Below, piece by piece: positions 11,363-23,064 of a stretch of DNA of 64,000 bases. The position numbers were made by a program, and so were the translations under genes. This DNA comes from Zea mays (lineage: Eukaryota; Streptophyta; Magnoliopsida; Poales; Poaceae), in contig NC_050101.1 of the NCBI RefSeq assembly GCF_902167145.1, positions 112,435,789-112,499,788 of the forward strand. The letters are read 5' to 3'. The stretch's first letter is position 1. Each line of letters begins with the position of its first letter. The notes under the pieces were generated by a model, which saw nothing but the letters and a program-made list of their open reading frames with translations, searched no databases and had not been told where the DNA came from.

Positions 11363-11846
11363 TAGAGATGGCAATATATACCGGTATGTGTAAATAACCG
11401 TGGATCGGTGGATGATTATCTATTTGATATGAATATAGTGGAATTTGGTATCCACGGGTACGGTTATGGATATAATAAGATATTCGCAGATAATTTTTCA
11501 TGGTTATGGATATCTAGTATCTATATCCGTTACCTAATGGATATCTGACATGTGGGCCATCTGAATTTAATATATTATTATCATTAATTCTCATTTTTCA
11601 ATTTTTATCTGTGACATGTTGTTTGGTGCTGAAATTATCATATGATGCTGCTGGAATGATAATTATTTTGAAATGTGATAAAATTATTGTTTAGTGTTGA
11701 ATGTTAAAATTGTAGTGAGCGGACGGGTAACGGGTATCCACCGGATAGCGGATACCCGACGGGTACGAGTATGGATACAGATCCATACCCACAAACGTTT
11801 ATGGGTACGGGTATGTGAAAGTTCCCTATGCCCAGGAATAGGATCT
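11363..11846. mobile_element. hAT-type MITE, left end and body; right end lost
   Basis: It begins TAGAGATGGCAATATATACC, close to the TAGAGATGTCAATGGG terminus of the complete hAT MITE at 39998-40557, and continues with many degenerate GGGTATGG/GGATACC words. No inverted partner terminus occurs before 11846, where a copia LTR terminus begins, so the right part was lost or displaced. Confidence 0.6.
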
Positions 11847-11859
11847 TGATGTCGCCTAG
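11847..11859 (-). repeat. Terminal 13 bp of the outer copia-type LTR
   Basis: TGATGTCGCCTAG, followed after the Gyp-A insertion by AGAGGGGTCAATAGGC at 50600, rebuilds the usual 3' end of a minus-oriented copia LTR. The last five bases CCTAG are the left copy of Gyp-A's target duplication. Confidence 0.75.
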
Positions 11860-13102
11860 TGTCGGGTACCGTAATTAGGGGTACCCCCAATGCTCCTTAA
11901 TCCAGCTGGAAAACGTCTTCAGAAAAACCATACCCAGCTGATAAAGCACGATTCAAGTCAGGCCCTCGTCTACCAAGGGACGCGACCTCATCCGAGCCCA
12001 GACTTGGCCTCGGGTGGGAACAGTAGTCCCGGACGGATTCACGCCTCGTTCGAGGGCCTCCTCAGGCAGTAAGCGCACCCTCGGCTCCCCAGAAGCCCAA
12101 CTTGGGCGAACTTTGTCGGGCAGCGACCTCGGCCGGGTCGCCTTACCAGTCGACCGTATCGCATGCGCATTTAATGCGGGGATCGCCTGACACCTTATCC
12201 TGACACACGCGCCTCAGTCGGCAAGGTCGAAGTGACCGCAGTCACTTCACTGACCGATCTGACAGGAAAACAACGCTATTCACCCCGCTCTGGCTACTGT
12301 GCCAACCACCAGGGCAAGACTAGCAACAATGAGTCGTGACCTCTCCCGAGTTCGGCCTCGGGCGCAGCAAGGAGCTCTGCCTCGCCCGACCCCAGCCTCG
12401 GCCTCAGGAGAAGTCTCCGCCTCGCCCGACCTGGGCCTCGGACCGACTACACTACAGGGGATGCATCATTACCCTACTCCTAGTTAGCCGCCTCAGGCTA
12501 TGAAGGAACAAGATCGGTGTCCCATCTAAGATTACTCCGGCAACAGGTAATGATGGTTTCCCGCGTGCGCCCATGACGTCGGTTGCTCTCAAACCCCCTA
12601 CGGAAGCAAGACAACGTCAGCAGGATCCATGCCGCGCCGACAGTTGTGCTTCTATAGGGCTCGAGGCACTTCTCCGACGGCCACGATAGCTCGTGTACAG
12701 GGCTCAAGGCACTCCCCCGCCAGCCACGTTAGCGCATAGCTACACCCTGTTGTACAGCTGGGCATCTCCTTGTATCTATAAAAGGGGGTGTCCAGGGTCT
12801 TCCAGGGGGGTTCGCGTTCAGGTTCACGCTGAGATACATTCACGTTGACGCAGGACGTGGAGAGAGGGGGAACGCAGGGACGCGGGGCATACGAGGCAGG
12901 CAGCACGCAGAGACTCTCTCTCTCTCTCGCCCTCGCTCTCTCGCGACGCTTGTAACCCCTACTACGAGCACCCCGGTGCAAGATAATATAAGCCTCATTC
13001 CCCCCGCTTGTGTTCCATCTTGCATCAACCCATCTGGGTAGGGACACGCAGCAACAAATTTACTGGTCGGTTGACAGTCCTCGTGGGTCCGAAACGCCGA
13101 CA
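11860..13102 (+). repeat. 5' LTR of Gyp-A (1243 bp)
   Basis: Bounded by TGTCGGG and GCCGACA. It holds a TATA box (TCTATAAAAG, 12775-12784) followed by a CT-rich microsatellite (about 12910-12945). Pairs with 49298-50596. Many Pro/Arg-rich open frames here are non-coding by-products. Confidence 0.93.
12775..12784 (+). promoter_or_regulatory. TATA box in the Gyp-A 5' LTR
   Basis: TCTATAAAAG, about 320 bp before the LTR end; the same motif stands at 50268-50277 in the 3' LTR. Confidence 0.7.
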
Positions 13103-13103
13103 G

Positions 13104-13121
13104 TTGGCGCGCCAGGTAGGG
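13104..13121 (+). other. Primer binding site of Gyp-A
   Basis: TGGCGCGCCAGGTAGGGG begins one base after the LTR end, as expected for a tRNA-primed gypsy element. I do not assign the tRNA species. Confidence 0.75.
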
Positions 13122-13162
13122 GCTCGCTGCGTGTGAACGAACGCTTTCCCGTTGAGTTCTAG

Positions 13163-15570
13163 ATGGGTAGCCTCCAGCAGCCTCTTCAGCCGGGGGCGGT
13201 GCTCCGCTTCAGGAGTCTCGAGTTCATGTCCCTTGACGGCAGCTACGACATGGTACTCCTCCCCCCGCAGCGCGACAGCAACAACAGTCGTCGACTCGCC
13301 CGGCGGCGGCGAATTCGACGACGACTTCCCACCGTGGCAGAAGAGGAACAGCCGGGTTGGCCTCGCCACACTCCTCGCCGGAGGAGGAGACAGGGCAACC
13401 GTGGCCATGCAGGAGGTGGCACCTCGTTGGCTGTCGGGCCAGAGTGAGTCGACAACGTCGACACCCCTGCGGGGGCCATGTCGGGTGTTGTCCTCGCAGC
13501 TGAGACAACGACGGGTGTCGCTTCCCCGCAACGTGCCAACCCCAAGCGGACTAATGACGCCAGCACCCTCGCAAAGGACTTGTTGGGCGTTAGCCTCGTA
13601 CCTGAGATAACGGTGCATTTCGTCCCTGACGTGACTTCACCACCGTCCATCGACCAACAGGTATCGTCCGTTTTCCACCCTGTCCCTTTTAGATTCAGCT
13701 TCGATCCACCAAGCGACCCCGCTTCGATGAGCGCTTTCGCAAGCGCATACCCTAACCTTCCAGGGTATCATATGTGGTCATCTTGGGACCGACTGACGGT
13801 CGTCTCAACCTCCGGACCCGCGGGTTCCGAGGAAGACGATGACTCCGACTTCGGTTGGGATTTCTCCGGACTCAGTGATCCTAGTGCCATGCGAGACTTC
13901 ATGTCCGCATGTGACTACTGCCTTTCCGGCTGCTCTGACGATGGCCACAGCCTCGGCGACGAGGGTTGCGACCCAAGTCGCGAGTGTTTCCACATCGATC
14001 AGGGGGATCACGACAAAGACAACCACCTCGGCATGCCGCAAGATGGCAACGCCCCTGTGCCTGCGTCTCGCGTTGACATCCCGCGGGAGCTAGCTGTGGT
14101 CCCAGTCTCTGCGGGGGGTCAGGACACACAGTTCGAGCAATTCCACGAGATGCAGGCCAAGCTCGACGAAGAAGCGGGGCGGCTTGTGCAGCTCCGACAA
14201 AACATCGAGTAGGAGTGGGCAGGCCGAGCACAAGCCGGAGGAGCGCGTCATCGTGCCCGAGACGTCCAGCGCCGTATCGTTGACGAAGCCAGGGCAGGGC
14301 TGCCCCCGGCCTTCAGCGGGGTCGGCCAGAATCTAGCAGCAGCAGCAATGCTACTCCGAGCAATGCCGGAGCCATCCACCATCGAGGGGCGACGTATCCA
14401 GGGCGAACTCAAGGGTCTCCAGGAAGACGCAGCGGTCCGACGAGCCGGGAGCTCTGCCTCCCGAAGGCAAGGGGGCTCCTCGGAGCATCGCGCAACGTCC
14501 TCCCGACGCGTGCGGGAGGCCTCGGTCCGCACCGGGAGCACACGGGACGGAACGCCCGCAGCCCCGGATCGCCTCGGCGACGAGCGGCACCGCCGCGACG
14601 TCGAGCCCGCCTCGAAGAGAGGGTGCACCAAGGCTACCACCCCAGGCGCGGAGGACGCTACGATAGTGAGGAGGATCGGAGCCCCTCGCCCGAACCACCA
14701 GGTCCGAGGGTCTTCAGCCGGGCCATACGATGGGCGCCGTTCCCGGCCCGGTTCCGAGCCCCGACTACCATCACCAAGTACTCAGAGGAGACAAGGCTGG
14801 AGTTGTGGCTTGCGGATTACCGACTGGCATGCCAGTTGGGAGGGACGAATGATGACAACCTCATCATCCGCAACCTCCCCCTTTTCCTCTCCGATGCTGC
14901 CCGGGCATGGCTGGAGCATCTTCCTCCTGCGCAGATCTCCGACTGGGACGACCTAGTCAAGGCCTTCGTGGGGAACTTCCAAGGTACGTACGTGCGCCCT
15001 GGGAACTCATGGGACCTCCAAAGCCGTCGCCAGCAGCCAGGGGAATCCCTGCGAGAGTACATCCGGTGGTTTTCGAAGTAGCGCATCGAGCTGCCCAACA
15101 TCACCGACTCGGACGTCATCAGGGCATTCCTCGCCGGCACCACGTGTCGGGACCTGGTGAGCAAACTGGGCGCAAGACTCCCACCAAGGCGAGCGAATTG
15201 ATGGACATCGCCACCAAGTTCGCCTCTGGTCAGGAGGCGGTCGAAGCCATCTTCCGGAAGGACAAGCAGCCTCAAGGAAGACAGAAGGAAGACGCCCCCG
15301 AGGCGTCCGTCCAGCATGGCTCGAAAAAGAAGGCCAAGAAGAAGGCACAAGCAAAGCGCGACGCCATTGACGCGGATCTCGTCGCTGCTGCTGAGCACAG
15401 AAATCCTCGGAAGCCTCCCGGAGGAATCAACACGTTTGACAAGATGCTTAAGGAGTACTGCCCCTATCACAGGGGTCCCGTCAAGCACACCCTTGAGGAG
15501 TGCGACATGCTCCAGCGTTACTTCATCAAGGCGGGACCCTCGATAGAAGGTGGCAAGGACCAAGGCAACA
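13163..15570 (+). pseudogene. Gyp-A gag, many frame breaks
   Basis: The probable start is ATG at 13163 (MGSLQQPLQPGAVLRF). The reading then changes frame several times: 13270-13460, 13478-14212 (acidic region with DDDSDFGWDFSG), a TAG at 14210-14212, the same frame to about 14640, then 14623-15081 with the gag core WLADYRLACQLGG...NLPLFLSDAARAWLEHLP, a TAG at 15079-15081 inside WFSK*RIELPN, and a further shift near 15170 into the basic region KKKAKKKAQAK and the zinc motif CPYHRGPVKHTLEEC (about 15460-15510). The intact protein would form the capsid. The core and zinc motif fit Tat-lineage gag. The breaks exclude a functional product. Confidence 0.85.
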
Positions 15571-15689
15571 ACAAGAAGGGGGGCGACAAGGAAGAGGAGT
15601 TCCCGGAGGTCCATGACTGCTTCATGATCTACGGCGGACAGGTGGCGAACGCCTCGGCTCGGCACAGCAAGCAAGAGCGCCGGGAGGTC

Positions 15690-16409
15690 TACTCGGTGAA
15701 GGTAGCGGCGTCAGTCTACCTAGACTGGTCTGACAAGCCCATCACCTTCGACCAAGGCGACCACCCTAACTATGTGTCGAGCCCAGGAAGGTACTCGCTC
15801 GTCGTCGAACCCGTCATCGGCAACTCCAGGCTCACCAAGGTCCTCATGGACGGAGGCAGCAGCCTCAACATCATCTACGCCGAGACCCTAGGGCTCTTGG
15901 GGATAGATCTGTCCATGATCCGGGCCGGTGCAGCACCCTTTCACGGGATCATCCCCTGTAAGCGCGTCCTGCCCCTTGGGCAACTTGACTTGCCCGTCTG
16001 CTTCGGAACTCCCTCCAACTTTCGCAGGGAAACCCTCATGTTCGAGGTGGTCAGGTTCCGACGGACCTATCACGCGGTGTTGGTAAGACCGTGCTACGCC
16101 AAGTTCATGGTCGTCCCCAACTACACGTACCTCAAGCTCAAAATGTCGGGGCCCAAGGGAATCATCACCATCGGATCCACGTACCACCATGCTTACGAGT
16201 GTGACGTGGAATGCATGGAGTACGCTGAGGCCATCGCCGAATATGAGGCCCTCATCGACGACCTGGATTGCCTCTCCAAAGAGGCACCTGATGTGAAGCG
16301 CCACGCCGGCAACTTCGAACCAGCCGAGGCGGTTAAATCCGTCTCTCTCGACCCCAGCAACGACGCCTGCAAGCACGTCAGGATCGGCTCCGAGCTCGAC
16401 CCCAAATAG
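15690..16409 (+). pseudogene. Gyp-A protease region
   Basis: This part stays open in the same frame as the end of gag. The protease active site appears as VLMDGGSSLNIIYAETL around 15840-15890, where Tat elements have DGGSSLN in place of the DTG/DSG of other retroelements. Flanking YSLVVEPVIGNSRLTK and FRRTYHAVLVRPCYAKFM are typical. The frame ends at TAG 16407-16409 in DPK*EAVLVDF, where the continuing alignment suggests Gln. It would cleave the Gag-Pol precursor. Confidence 0.82.
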
Positions 16410-17544
16410 GAAGCAGTGCTCGTCGACTTTCTCCGCGCAAACGCCGAAATTTTTGCGTGGAGTCCCTCGGACATGCCAGGCATACCGAGGGATGTTGCCG
16501 AGCACTCGCTGGATATCCGAGCTGGTGCCCGACCCGTGAAGCAGCACCTGCACCGTTTTGATGAAGAAAAGCACAGGGCCATAGGCGAGGAGGTCCACAA
16601 GCTGATGGCTGCAGGGTTCATCAAAGAGGTATTCCATCCCGAATGGCTAGCTAACCCTGTGCTTGTAAAGAAAAAAGGTGGGAAATGGAGGATGTGCGTG
16701 GACTACACTGGTTTAAACAAAGCATGTCCAAAGGTTCCCTACCCTCTGCCTCGCATCGATCAAATCGTGGACTCCACTACTGGGTGCGAAACCCTGTCAT
16801 TCCTCGACGCCTATTCAGGTTATCACCAAATCAAGATGAAAGAATCCGACCAGCTCGCGACTTCTTTCATCACACCCTTTGTCATGTATTGTTATATTAC
16901 TATGCCATTTGGCTTGAGGAATGCAGGTGCAACCTACCAAAGGTGCATGAACCATGTGTTTGGAGAACACATCGGCAGAACGGTCGAGGCTTACGTCGAT
17001 GACATCGTTGTCAAGACAAGAAAAGCCTCCGACCTTGAAGTAACTTTCGGGTGCCTGCGCGCAAAGGCGTAAAACTCAATCCCAAAAAGTGTGTCTTTGG
17101 AGTCCCCCGAGGCATGCTCCTAGGGTTCATCGTCTCCGAAAGAGGCATCGAGGCCAACCCGGAGAAAATCGCAGCCATCACCAACATGGGACCCATCAAA
17201 GATTTAAAAGGAGTACAAAGGGTCATGGGATGCCTTGCGGCTCTGAGCCGCTTCATCTCGCGCCTTGGCGAGAAAGGATTACCCTTGTACCGCCTCTTAA
17301 GGAAGGCCGAGCGCTTCACTTGGACCCCCGAGGCCGAGGAAGCCCTCGGGAACTTAAAGGCACTCCTTACTAATGCGCCCATCTTGGTGCTCCCCGCCGC
17401 GGGAGAAGCCCTCTTGATCTACGTAGCCGCAACCACTCAGGTGGTCAGCGCCACGATCGTAACCGAGAGACGAGAGGAAGGGCATGCACTGCTCGTCCAG
17501 AGGCCGGTCTACTTCATCAGTGAGGTGCTACCCGAGACCAAGAT
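16410..17544 (+). pseudogene. Gyp-A reverse transcriptase and first RNase H, cut by Gyp-B
   Basis: The RT shows GGKWRMCVDYTGLNKACPK, FLDAYSGYHQIKM, MPFGLRNAGATYQR and the catalytic YVDD in EAYVDDIVVK (about 16991-17020). A one-base shift near 17060-17070 moves the frame to 17051-17544, with LNPKKCVFGV, LGFIVSERGIEANPEK and the connection/first RNase H region to FISEVLPETK. The coding then stops dead at the Gyp-B insertion; its continuation KILYPQIQKLLYAVILTRRKL starts at 42554 inside the duplicated target. Confidence 0.88.
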
Positions 17545-18881
17545 TGTAACGCCCCGAATTTTGCAGTTGAATTTTTTCTTTTCTTTACTCGCCAAAATTC
17601 GGGCGTTACCTTTTCTTTTTCTTTTTTCCCTCGCTAAACCTTGACCTTTTCCAAAGTTCTAGCGGGATTCGGTTTGGATTTCCCGTGTAAGAAAAACCCT
17701 AAATACTTTATGTTGTTTGATGCACCATGCCGAACCTTGCATTTCTTTTGATTGCTTTGAAAGTGCAAATGCATTCATGTAGAAAGATCGGATTTCGAAA
17801 ATGAGGAGAAGATCTTTTCTTTCTTTTTCTCTCTCTTTTTCTCTCTCCTCTTTTTCTCTCCCTCCCGCGCCGTGGGCCGACCCCGGCCGGCCCAGCCGCC
17901 CTTGCGCCCCCTTTTGGGCCCAAAAAGGCCCAGCCGCCCCCCCTATCCCCCCTTTTTTTCCCCAAACCCTCTCCCTCTCCCTCTCATTTTCTCTCATTTT
18001 CTCTCCCCCACCCTAAGCCGCCGCCGCCCCTACCCCCCTGCCCTAGCGCCGGCCGCCGCCCTCGCCGTCGGCCGCCCCTCGCCGGTGAGCCCCCCCTCCT
18101 CCCTCTCTCCCTCCTCCCTCCCTCTCCCCTCCCCCTCCTCTCTCCTCGGCAGCCCGCGCCCGGCCACGCCGTGGCCGCTGGCCGCCCTGGCCGCGCCCCC
18201 AGCCGGCCGCTGCCGGCCGCCCCTGGCCGCGCGCCCCAGCCCCCGCCTGGCCGCCCTGGCCTGGCCGCCTTGGCCGCGCCCCCAGCCGGCCGCTGCCGCG
18301 CCGCCCTGGCCCCAGCCGGCCACGGCCGCCCCTGGCCGCGCGCCCCAGCCCCCGCCTGGCCAACCCCGGCCGCCCCCCCCCCCCCGGCCCGCGCCCCGGC
18401 CGCGCGCCTGGCCGCGCGCCTGGCCGACCCGGTCGCCTGCCAGCCCGACCCCCCCCGCGCGCCCAGCCTAGGGCCGGTTCAACCGCCCTAGGGCCGGTTC
18501 AACCGCCCCCCCCCCCCTGTTTTTTTTATTTTTTTATTTTATTTTATTTACTTTCTGTGATCATAGCTATTTTATTTTAGGTAGGCTAATCATTGTTCAT
18601 GCCATTGAAATAGGAAGTTTAATTTAAAATTCCGTTATACTAATTGATTCATGTAGTTAATTGTTTATCTCGTGCGATGTTGATCAACTTAAAATGAATA
18701 GGTTTCCATTAGTGCATATAACAGAATTCTTTTGTTAAGAACCAATTGTAATTGATCGTTAGTGCATAAGATTTAACCCCCTGCGAGACCCTTTCCCGTT
18801 TCTTTCTAACCATAACAAATGCAATGTCAAATGTCATACTTGATGCATATTCGCTTTATTTGTTCCCTCGTATGGTGTACT
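17545..18881 (+). repeat. 5' LTR of Gyp-B, first part
   Basis: Starts TGTAACGCCCC. From about 17790 it turns into a CT-rich then C/G-rich low-complexity stretch (17800-18520) and two CCTAGGGCCGGTTCAACCG units (18470-18505), then AT-rich sequence. The proline- and alanine-rich open frames across it have no domain. It breaks at 18881 within the duplicated GTACT and resumes at 31519. Confidence 0.92.
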
Positions 18882-20506
18882 TGTAAGTGCAATCAACCCC
18901 AAGTGAGGGTTTTGGTGATTTAATGACAAAACAAATAAGGGTACTAACAGTTTTTGTTCTCAGTGTTTGATTAAAAGGAAACAGGAACTTAAGGAAGCAC
19001 CAAGGACTTCATGCAACGGACGTATAAAATTTATGTAAAATCTTGTGTTGCATGATGTAATTCTTCCTTGTTCTTTTTCGCACAGGTACAGGTGTTTGCT
19101 ATAGCTCAAGTCCCCAAATTCAAAAGCTATTTTTGAAAACCAAAAATCACTTTAACATTATTTGGTTGACCATGGTTAGGGTTGAGAAACCTAGAGTGTT
19201 CTTGCTGAAAAGCAGCTGAACTTCTTCAACTGCAGCTGAGCTTTCCAGCTGAACTTAACTTCAGCTGTGATGAGCTTCTTCAGCTGCAGCTGAGCTTTTC
19301 AGCTGAGCTGGACTTCAGCTGAGTTGAACTTTTTCAACTCCAGCTGAACTTCAACTTCAGCTGTGGACCTCTTTGACCATACCCAGCTGAACTTGCCCCC
19401 GGGCAGCTGAGCTGGGGTTTTCTCTCCAAAACTCTCTGGTCTAGACCAGCTGAACTTGTCCTTGGGGGCAGCTCAACTGGTCTCAGGGGGCGGTTCAACT
19501 GCCCTGGGGGGGCGGTTCAACCGGTCCTGGTCTGTCTCAGGTCAGTCTGCCAGTCAGTCTGGCAGTCAGACTGGCAGACAGTCTGTTGAGCTGTCAGGGG
19601 GCGGTTCAACCGCCCCTGGTGGCGGTTCAACCGGTTTTCAACGGGTTTTTTAGTCAAACGACTAGTTTTTGAGCCGTGACTATAAATAGACCCCTCCCTC
19701 TCTCTCTTCTTCAATACGGCTGAACACTCACTCATTTATTGCTCACCTAACTTGAGACAAAGCACTCATCTCTCCATCTCTCTCACACTTAAATCTTCCT
19801 CAAGATTCAACCTTGTTGGAGGAGCTCTTGGGTGTGAGGTTTGTGCTTGTGCTCACGATTTGGTTTTCCTCTCCCATCTCTCTTTCAAAGACTTGAGCTT
19901 GTGCAAACCCCTCTTGTGCTTTCTTGGTGTTCTTGAAACCCTAGGTTTCAAGATCTTTGAGGTTGCTTGGGAGTCTCCAAATTTGTGGACGACCCTAAGA
20001 AGTTTGTATCACCCGCTCTTTGAGCTAAGATAAGAAGAGATTGCCTTGACCTTTGTGGTCGGCTTTTGGAGGATTAGGGTTGAAAAAGACCCGGCCCTTT
20101 GTGGGCTCCTCAACGGGGAGTAGGACACCTTTGTGGTGTGGCCGAACCTCGGATTAAATCTTGTGTCTTGTGTTCTTGCTTGTTTCACCTTGAGATATTT
20201 TTACTTGCAAGATTGACATTAAGATTTTTCCGTAGAGTTTGTCTAGAAGTAAAATAGCCTTTACATATTCATCTTTTCATCCTCACTTAGCTATATCTTA
20301 CTTCTCTCAAGAACTTGCGGAATACTTTTCGAGTAGATTTTAGTCTAAAGTTTTTAAAACAGTTGGATTGGTTCAGAGTGGTTCAACTTGCGTACGTAGC
20401 TGTTGAACCGGCCTGCACCAGTCGAACTGTGTATCTAACAATCTTTCGAAGTTTGTTGTGAAAATTTTCAGATTAGCCTATTCACCCCCCCTCTAGGCTA
20501 CTTTCA
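18882..20506 (+). repeat. 5' LTR of Cop-3 (1625 bp)
   Basis: TGTAAGTGCAATCAACCCC to CTAGGCTACTTTCA. The upstream third carries many CAGCTGAACT/AGTTCAGCTG palindromic words (19200-19460), then GGCGGTTCAACCG units (19490-19640), then TATAAATA (19681-19688) and the transcribed part. Confidence 0.96.
19681..19688 (+). promoter_or_regulatory. TATA box in the Cop-3 5' LTR
   Basis: GACTATAAATAGACC followed by a CT-rich initiator-like region; identical copy at 30688-30695. Confidence 0.75.
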
Positions 20507-20508
20507 AT

Positions 20509-20520
20509 TGGTATCAGAGC
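20509..20520 (+). other. Primer binding site of Cop-3
   Basis: TGGTATCAGAGC, complementary to the 3' end of plant initiator methionine tRNA, begins two bases after the LTR. Confidence 0.9.
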
Positions 20521-20561
20521 CTCGTGCCTCGTTTTACGCTTAACCGCGTGAGGAAACGATC

Positions 20562-23057
20562 ATGTCTACTCAACGGGACCATGTGGATCCTATCCTCGAG
20601 GATATTCCCGTCACATCCTCCGGTGAGGAAGTGGACCCCAAGGTCCTTGACCTCGCCATGAAGATTGCCGAGAGGATGTTCCTCAAGATGAAAGAGGAAG
20701 ATGCTAAGAAAAAGGCCGAAGAAGAAGAATCAAGAAGAAAGGCCGAAGAAGATAAAGGTAAGGGAACATTTGATTATAATGACGATCTAGTGGACCTTTT
20801 GGTGTCTAAGGTATTGAGCAAGGTAAGTCTCAACACCGAAGGATCATCTACCAAAAGCAAAGGTAATGACTTTAGCAAAGTTCAATTCGATTACTCTAGA
20901 AATTATATTCCCAACTTCTCTTCCGCCCCACTTGGAAAGTTACCAACTCTTAGTGAGTTGAACTATGATGAGTGGGCCGACAAGATGAAGTCGCATTTAA
21001 TCGGTGTGCATCCTAGTCTTTGGGAGATTGTTAATGTAGGTATGTATAAGCCCGCCCAAGGAGAAGAGATGACTCCGGAAATGATGCAAGAGGTTCATCG
21101 AAATGCTCAAGCAGTGAGCATAATCAAAGGAAGTCTTTGTCCGGAAGAATACCGGAAAGTTCAAGGAAGAGAAGATGCCCGTGACATTTGGAATATTCTT
21201 AAAATGTCACATGAAGGAGATCCCAAAGCTAAAAGACATAGAGTTGAGGCTTTGGAAAGTGAGCTTGCAAGATATGATTGGACAAAGGGTGAGTCGCTTC
21301 AATCACTCTTTGATCGGTTGATGGTGTTGGTCAACAAAATAAGAGTTCTTGGGAGTGAAGATTGGAGTGACTCCAAGGTCACAAGATTGTTCATGAGAGC
21401 TTATAAAGAAAAGGATAAGAGTCTTGCAAGGATGATTAGGGATCGTGATGACTATGAGGATATGACGCCTCATCAATTATTTGCAAAGATTCAACAACAT
21501 GAGTCCGAAGAAGCCCCTATCAAGTCAAGGGACTCTCATGCATTGATCACTAATGAACAAGACAACCCCAAGAAGAACAAAGACCACAAAGCAAAGAAGG
21601 TGGTCGAGACCTCAAGTGATGAAGATAGCTCAAGTGATGAAGACACTGCTATGTTCATCAAAACATTCAAGAAATTTGTAAGGAAAAATGACAAGTTCCA
21701 AAGGAAAGGAAAGAAGAGGGCATGCTATGAATGTGGCCAAACCGGTCATTTCATAGCGGATTGTCCTAACAAGAAGGAACAAGAAGCTAAGAAGGAATAC
21801 AAGAAGGACAAGTTCAAAAAGGGGGGCAAGACCAAGGGATACTTCAAGAAGAAGAAATATGGTCAAGCCCATATTGGTGAAGAATGGAACTCCGATGAAG
21901 AGAGTTCTAGCTCCGAGGAAGAGGAAGTGGTGGCAAACGTGGCCATCCAATCTACATCAAGCTCGCAACTCTTCACCAACCTACAAGACGAATTCTACAC
22001 TCCAACTTGCCTCATGGCAAAAGGAGATAAGGTAACCTTATTTAGCAATGATTTTTCAAATGATGATGATGATGAACAAATTGCCATGAAAAATAAAATG
22101 ATTAAAGAATTTGGCTTGAATGGATACAATGTTATCACCAAATTAATGGAGAAGCTAGATAAAAGAAAAGCAACTCTTGATGCTCAAGAAGACTTGCTTA
22201 TCCTTGAAAAGGAAAGAAACCTAGAGCTTCAAGAATTGCTTCAAAATAAAGATGAAATGCTAGATGTCTTGACTAAGGAAGTATCTTTAGTCAAGATAAC
22301 TATAGAGAATAAAGAAAAAGAAGTAATTAACATGAAAACCTCTATAGCTAATCTTGCAAATGAAAAGAATGCACTTGAAGCAAGCATGTTAAGCTTGTAT
22401 GATCAAAATCAAGAACTTCAAGTGCAACTTGAAAATTGCAAGAACATCAATGCATCATCTTTAGTGCTTGAATCTAAGTCTAGCTTAAATGATAATTCTT
22501 GCAAACACTGCGCCAAATATCATGCTTCTTGTTGTCTAACTAACCATGCAAGGAAGAATAATCCACAGGTGAAGGTCAAAGAAATTTTGAAAAGATGCTC
22601 TAGCAATGATGGGTTAAAGAAAGTTGAACCCAAGTACAAGTCCCTTAAGACCAACAATGGAAGAAGGGGGCTTGGGTTCAACTCATCCAAGGAAAACCCT
22701 AGCACAGTGCATAAGGGGTGGAGATTCCCCAAGTTCATAGAGGGAACCACCCTATATGATGCCTTGGGGAGGATTCACTCCTCAAATGACAAGTCACCTC
22801 AGGTAAAGGTTAACTTGAGTTCCACAAAGAGTAATATGAAGGAAGTAGGATCCTCAAGTGGACAAAAATCTAATGCTCCCATTTCCCGCTCATATCTTTG
22901 TGATTATATGTTGACTTGGGAGTTAGGAAAATTGGTTGTGAAATATGTGGGTGCCTACACTAAACGAAAAGTCATGAAAAGAAGTGTGTGGGTACCCAAG
23001 GCTATAACTAACACTGTAGGACCCAATTCAATTTGGGTACCTAAAAGCATAGCCTAA
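20562..23057 (+). CDS. Cop-3 Gag
   Basis: An uninterrupted 831-residue Gag that packages element RNA. The N-terminus is acidic and Lys/Glu-rich, the copia gag core includes [20 protein letters not shown] (about residues 130-150) and [20 protein letters not shown], a CCHC zinc knuckle [14 protein letters not shown] stands near residue 388, and residues about 500-640 are a Leu/Glu/Lys-rich coiled coil. The C-terminus ends in [22 protein letters not shown], the same ending as Cop-1 gag. The stop at 23055-23057 is followed seven bases later by pol in another frame. It is longer than the gag of most copia elements because of the coiled-coil extension, as in other Sireviruses. Confidence 0.93.
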   Translation: MSTQRDHVDPILEDIPVTSSGEEVDPKVLDLAMKIAERMFLKMKEEDAKKKAEEEESRRKAEEDKGKGTFDYNDDLVDLLVSKVLSKVSLNTEGSSTKSKGNDFSKVQFDYSRNYIPNFSSAPLGKLPTLSELNYDEWADKMKSHLIGVHPSLWEIVNVGMYKPAQGEEMTPEMMQEVHRNAQAVSIIKGSLCPEEYRKVQGREDARDIWNILKMSHEGDPKAKRHRVEALESELARYDWTKGESLQSLFDRLMVLVNKIRVLGSEDWSDSKVTRLFMRAYKEKDKSLARMIRDRDDYEDMTPHQLFAKIQQHESEEAPIKSRDSHALITNEQDNPKKNKDHKAKKVVETSSDEDSSSDEDTAMFIKTFKKFVRKNDKFQRKGKKRACYECGQTGHFIADCPNKKEQEAKKEYKKDKFKKGGKTKGYFKKKKYGQAHIGEEWNSDEESSSSEEEEVVANVAIQSTSSSQLFTNLQDEFYTPTCLMAKGDKVTLFSNDFSNDDDDEQIAMKNKMIKEFGLNGYNVITKLMEKLDKRKATLDAQEDLLILEKERNLELQELLQNKDEMLDVLTKEVSLVKITIENKEKEVINMKTSIANLANEKNALEASMLSLYDQNQELQVQLENCKNINASSLVLESKSSLNDNSCKHCAKYHASCCLTNHARKNNPQVKVKEILKRCSSNDGLKKVEPKYKSLKTNNGRRGLGFNSSKENPSTVHKGWRFPKFIEGTTLYDALGRIHSSNDKSPQVKVNLSSTKSNMKEVGSSSGQKSNAPISRSYLCDYMLTWELGKLVVKYVGAYTKRKVMKRSVWVPKAITNTVGPNSIWVPKSIA

Positions 23058-23064
23058 ACTTGTT

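Noticed and set aside
17872..18491. Long Pro/Ala/Arg open frames on both strands (also 39495-40274)
   Set aside because: They lie in the low-complexity C-rich part of the Gyp-B LTR, change between the two LTR copies by indels, and hold no domain.
19456..20033. Small open frames repeated at 30463-31040
   Set aside because: They are in the Cop-3 LTR around the TATA box and are identical because the LTRs are; no coding signal.
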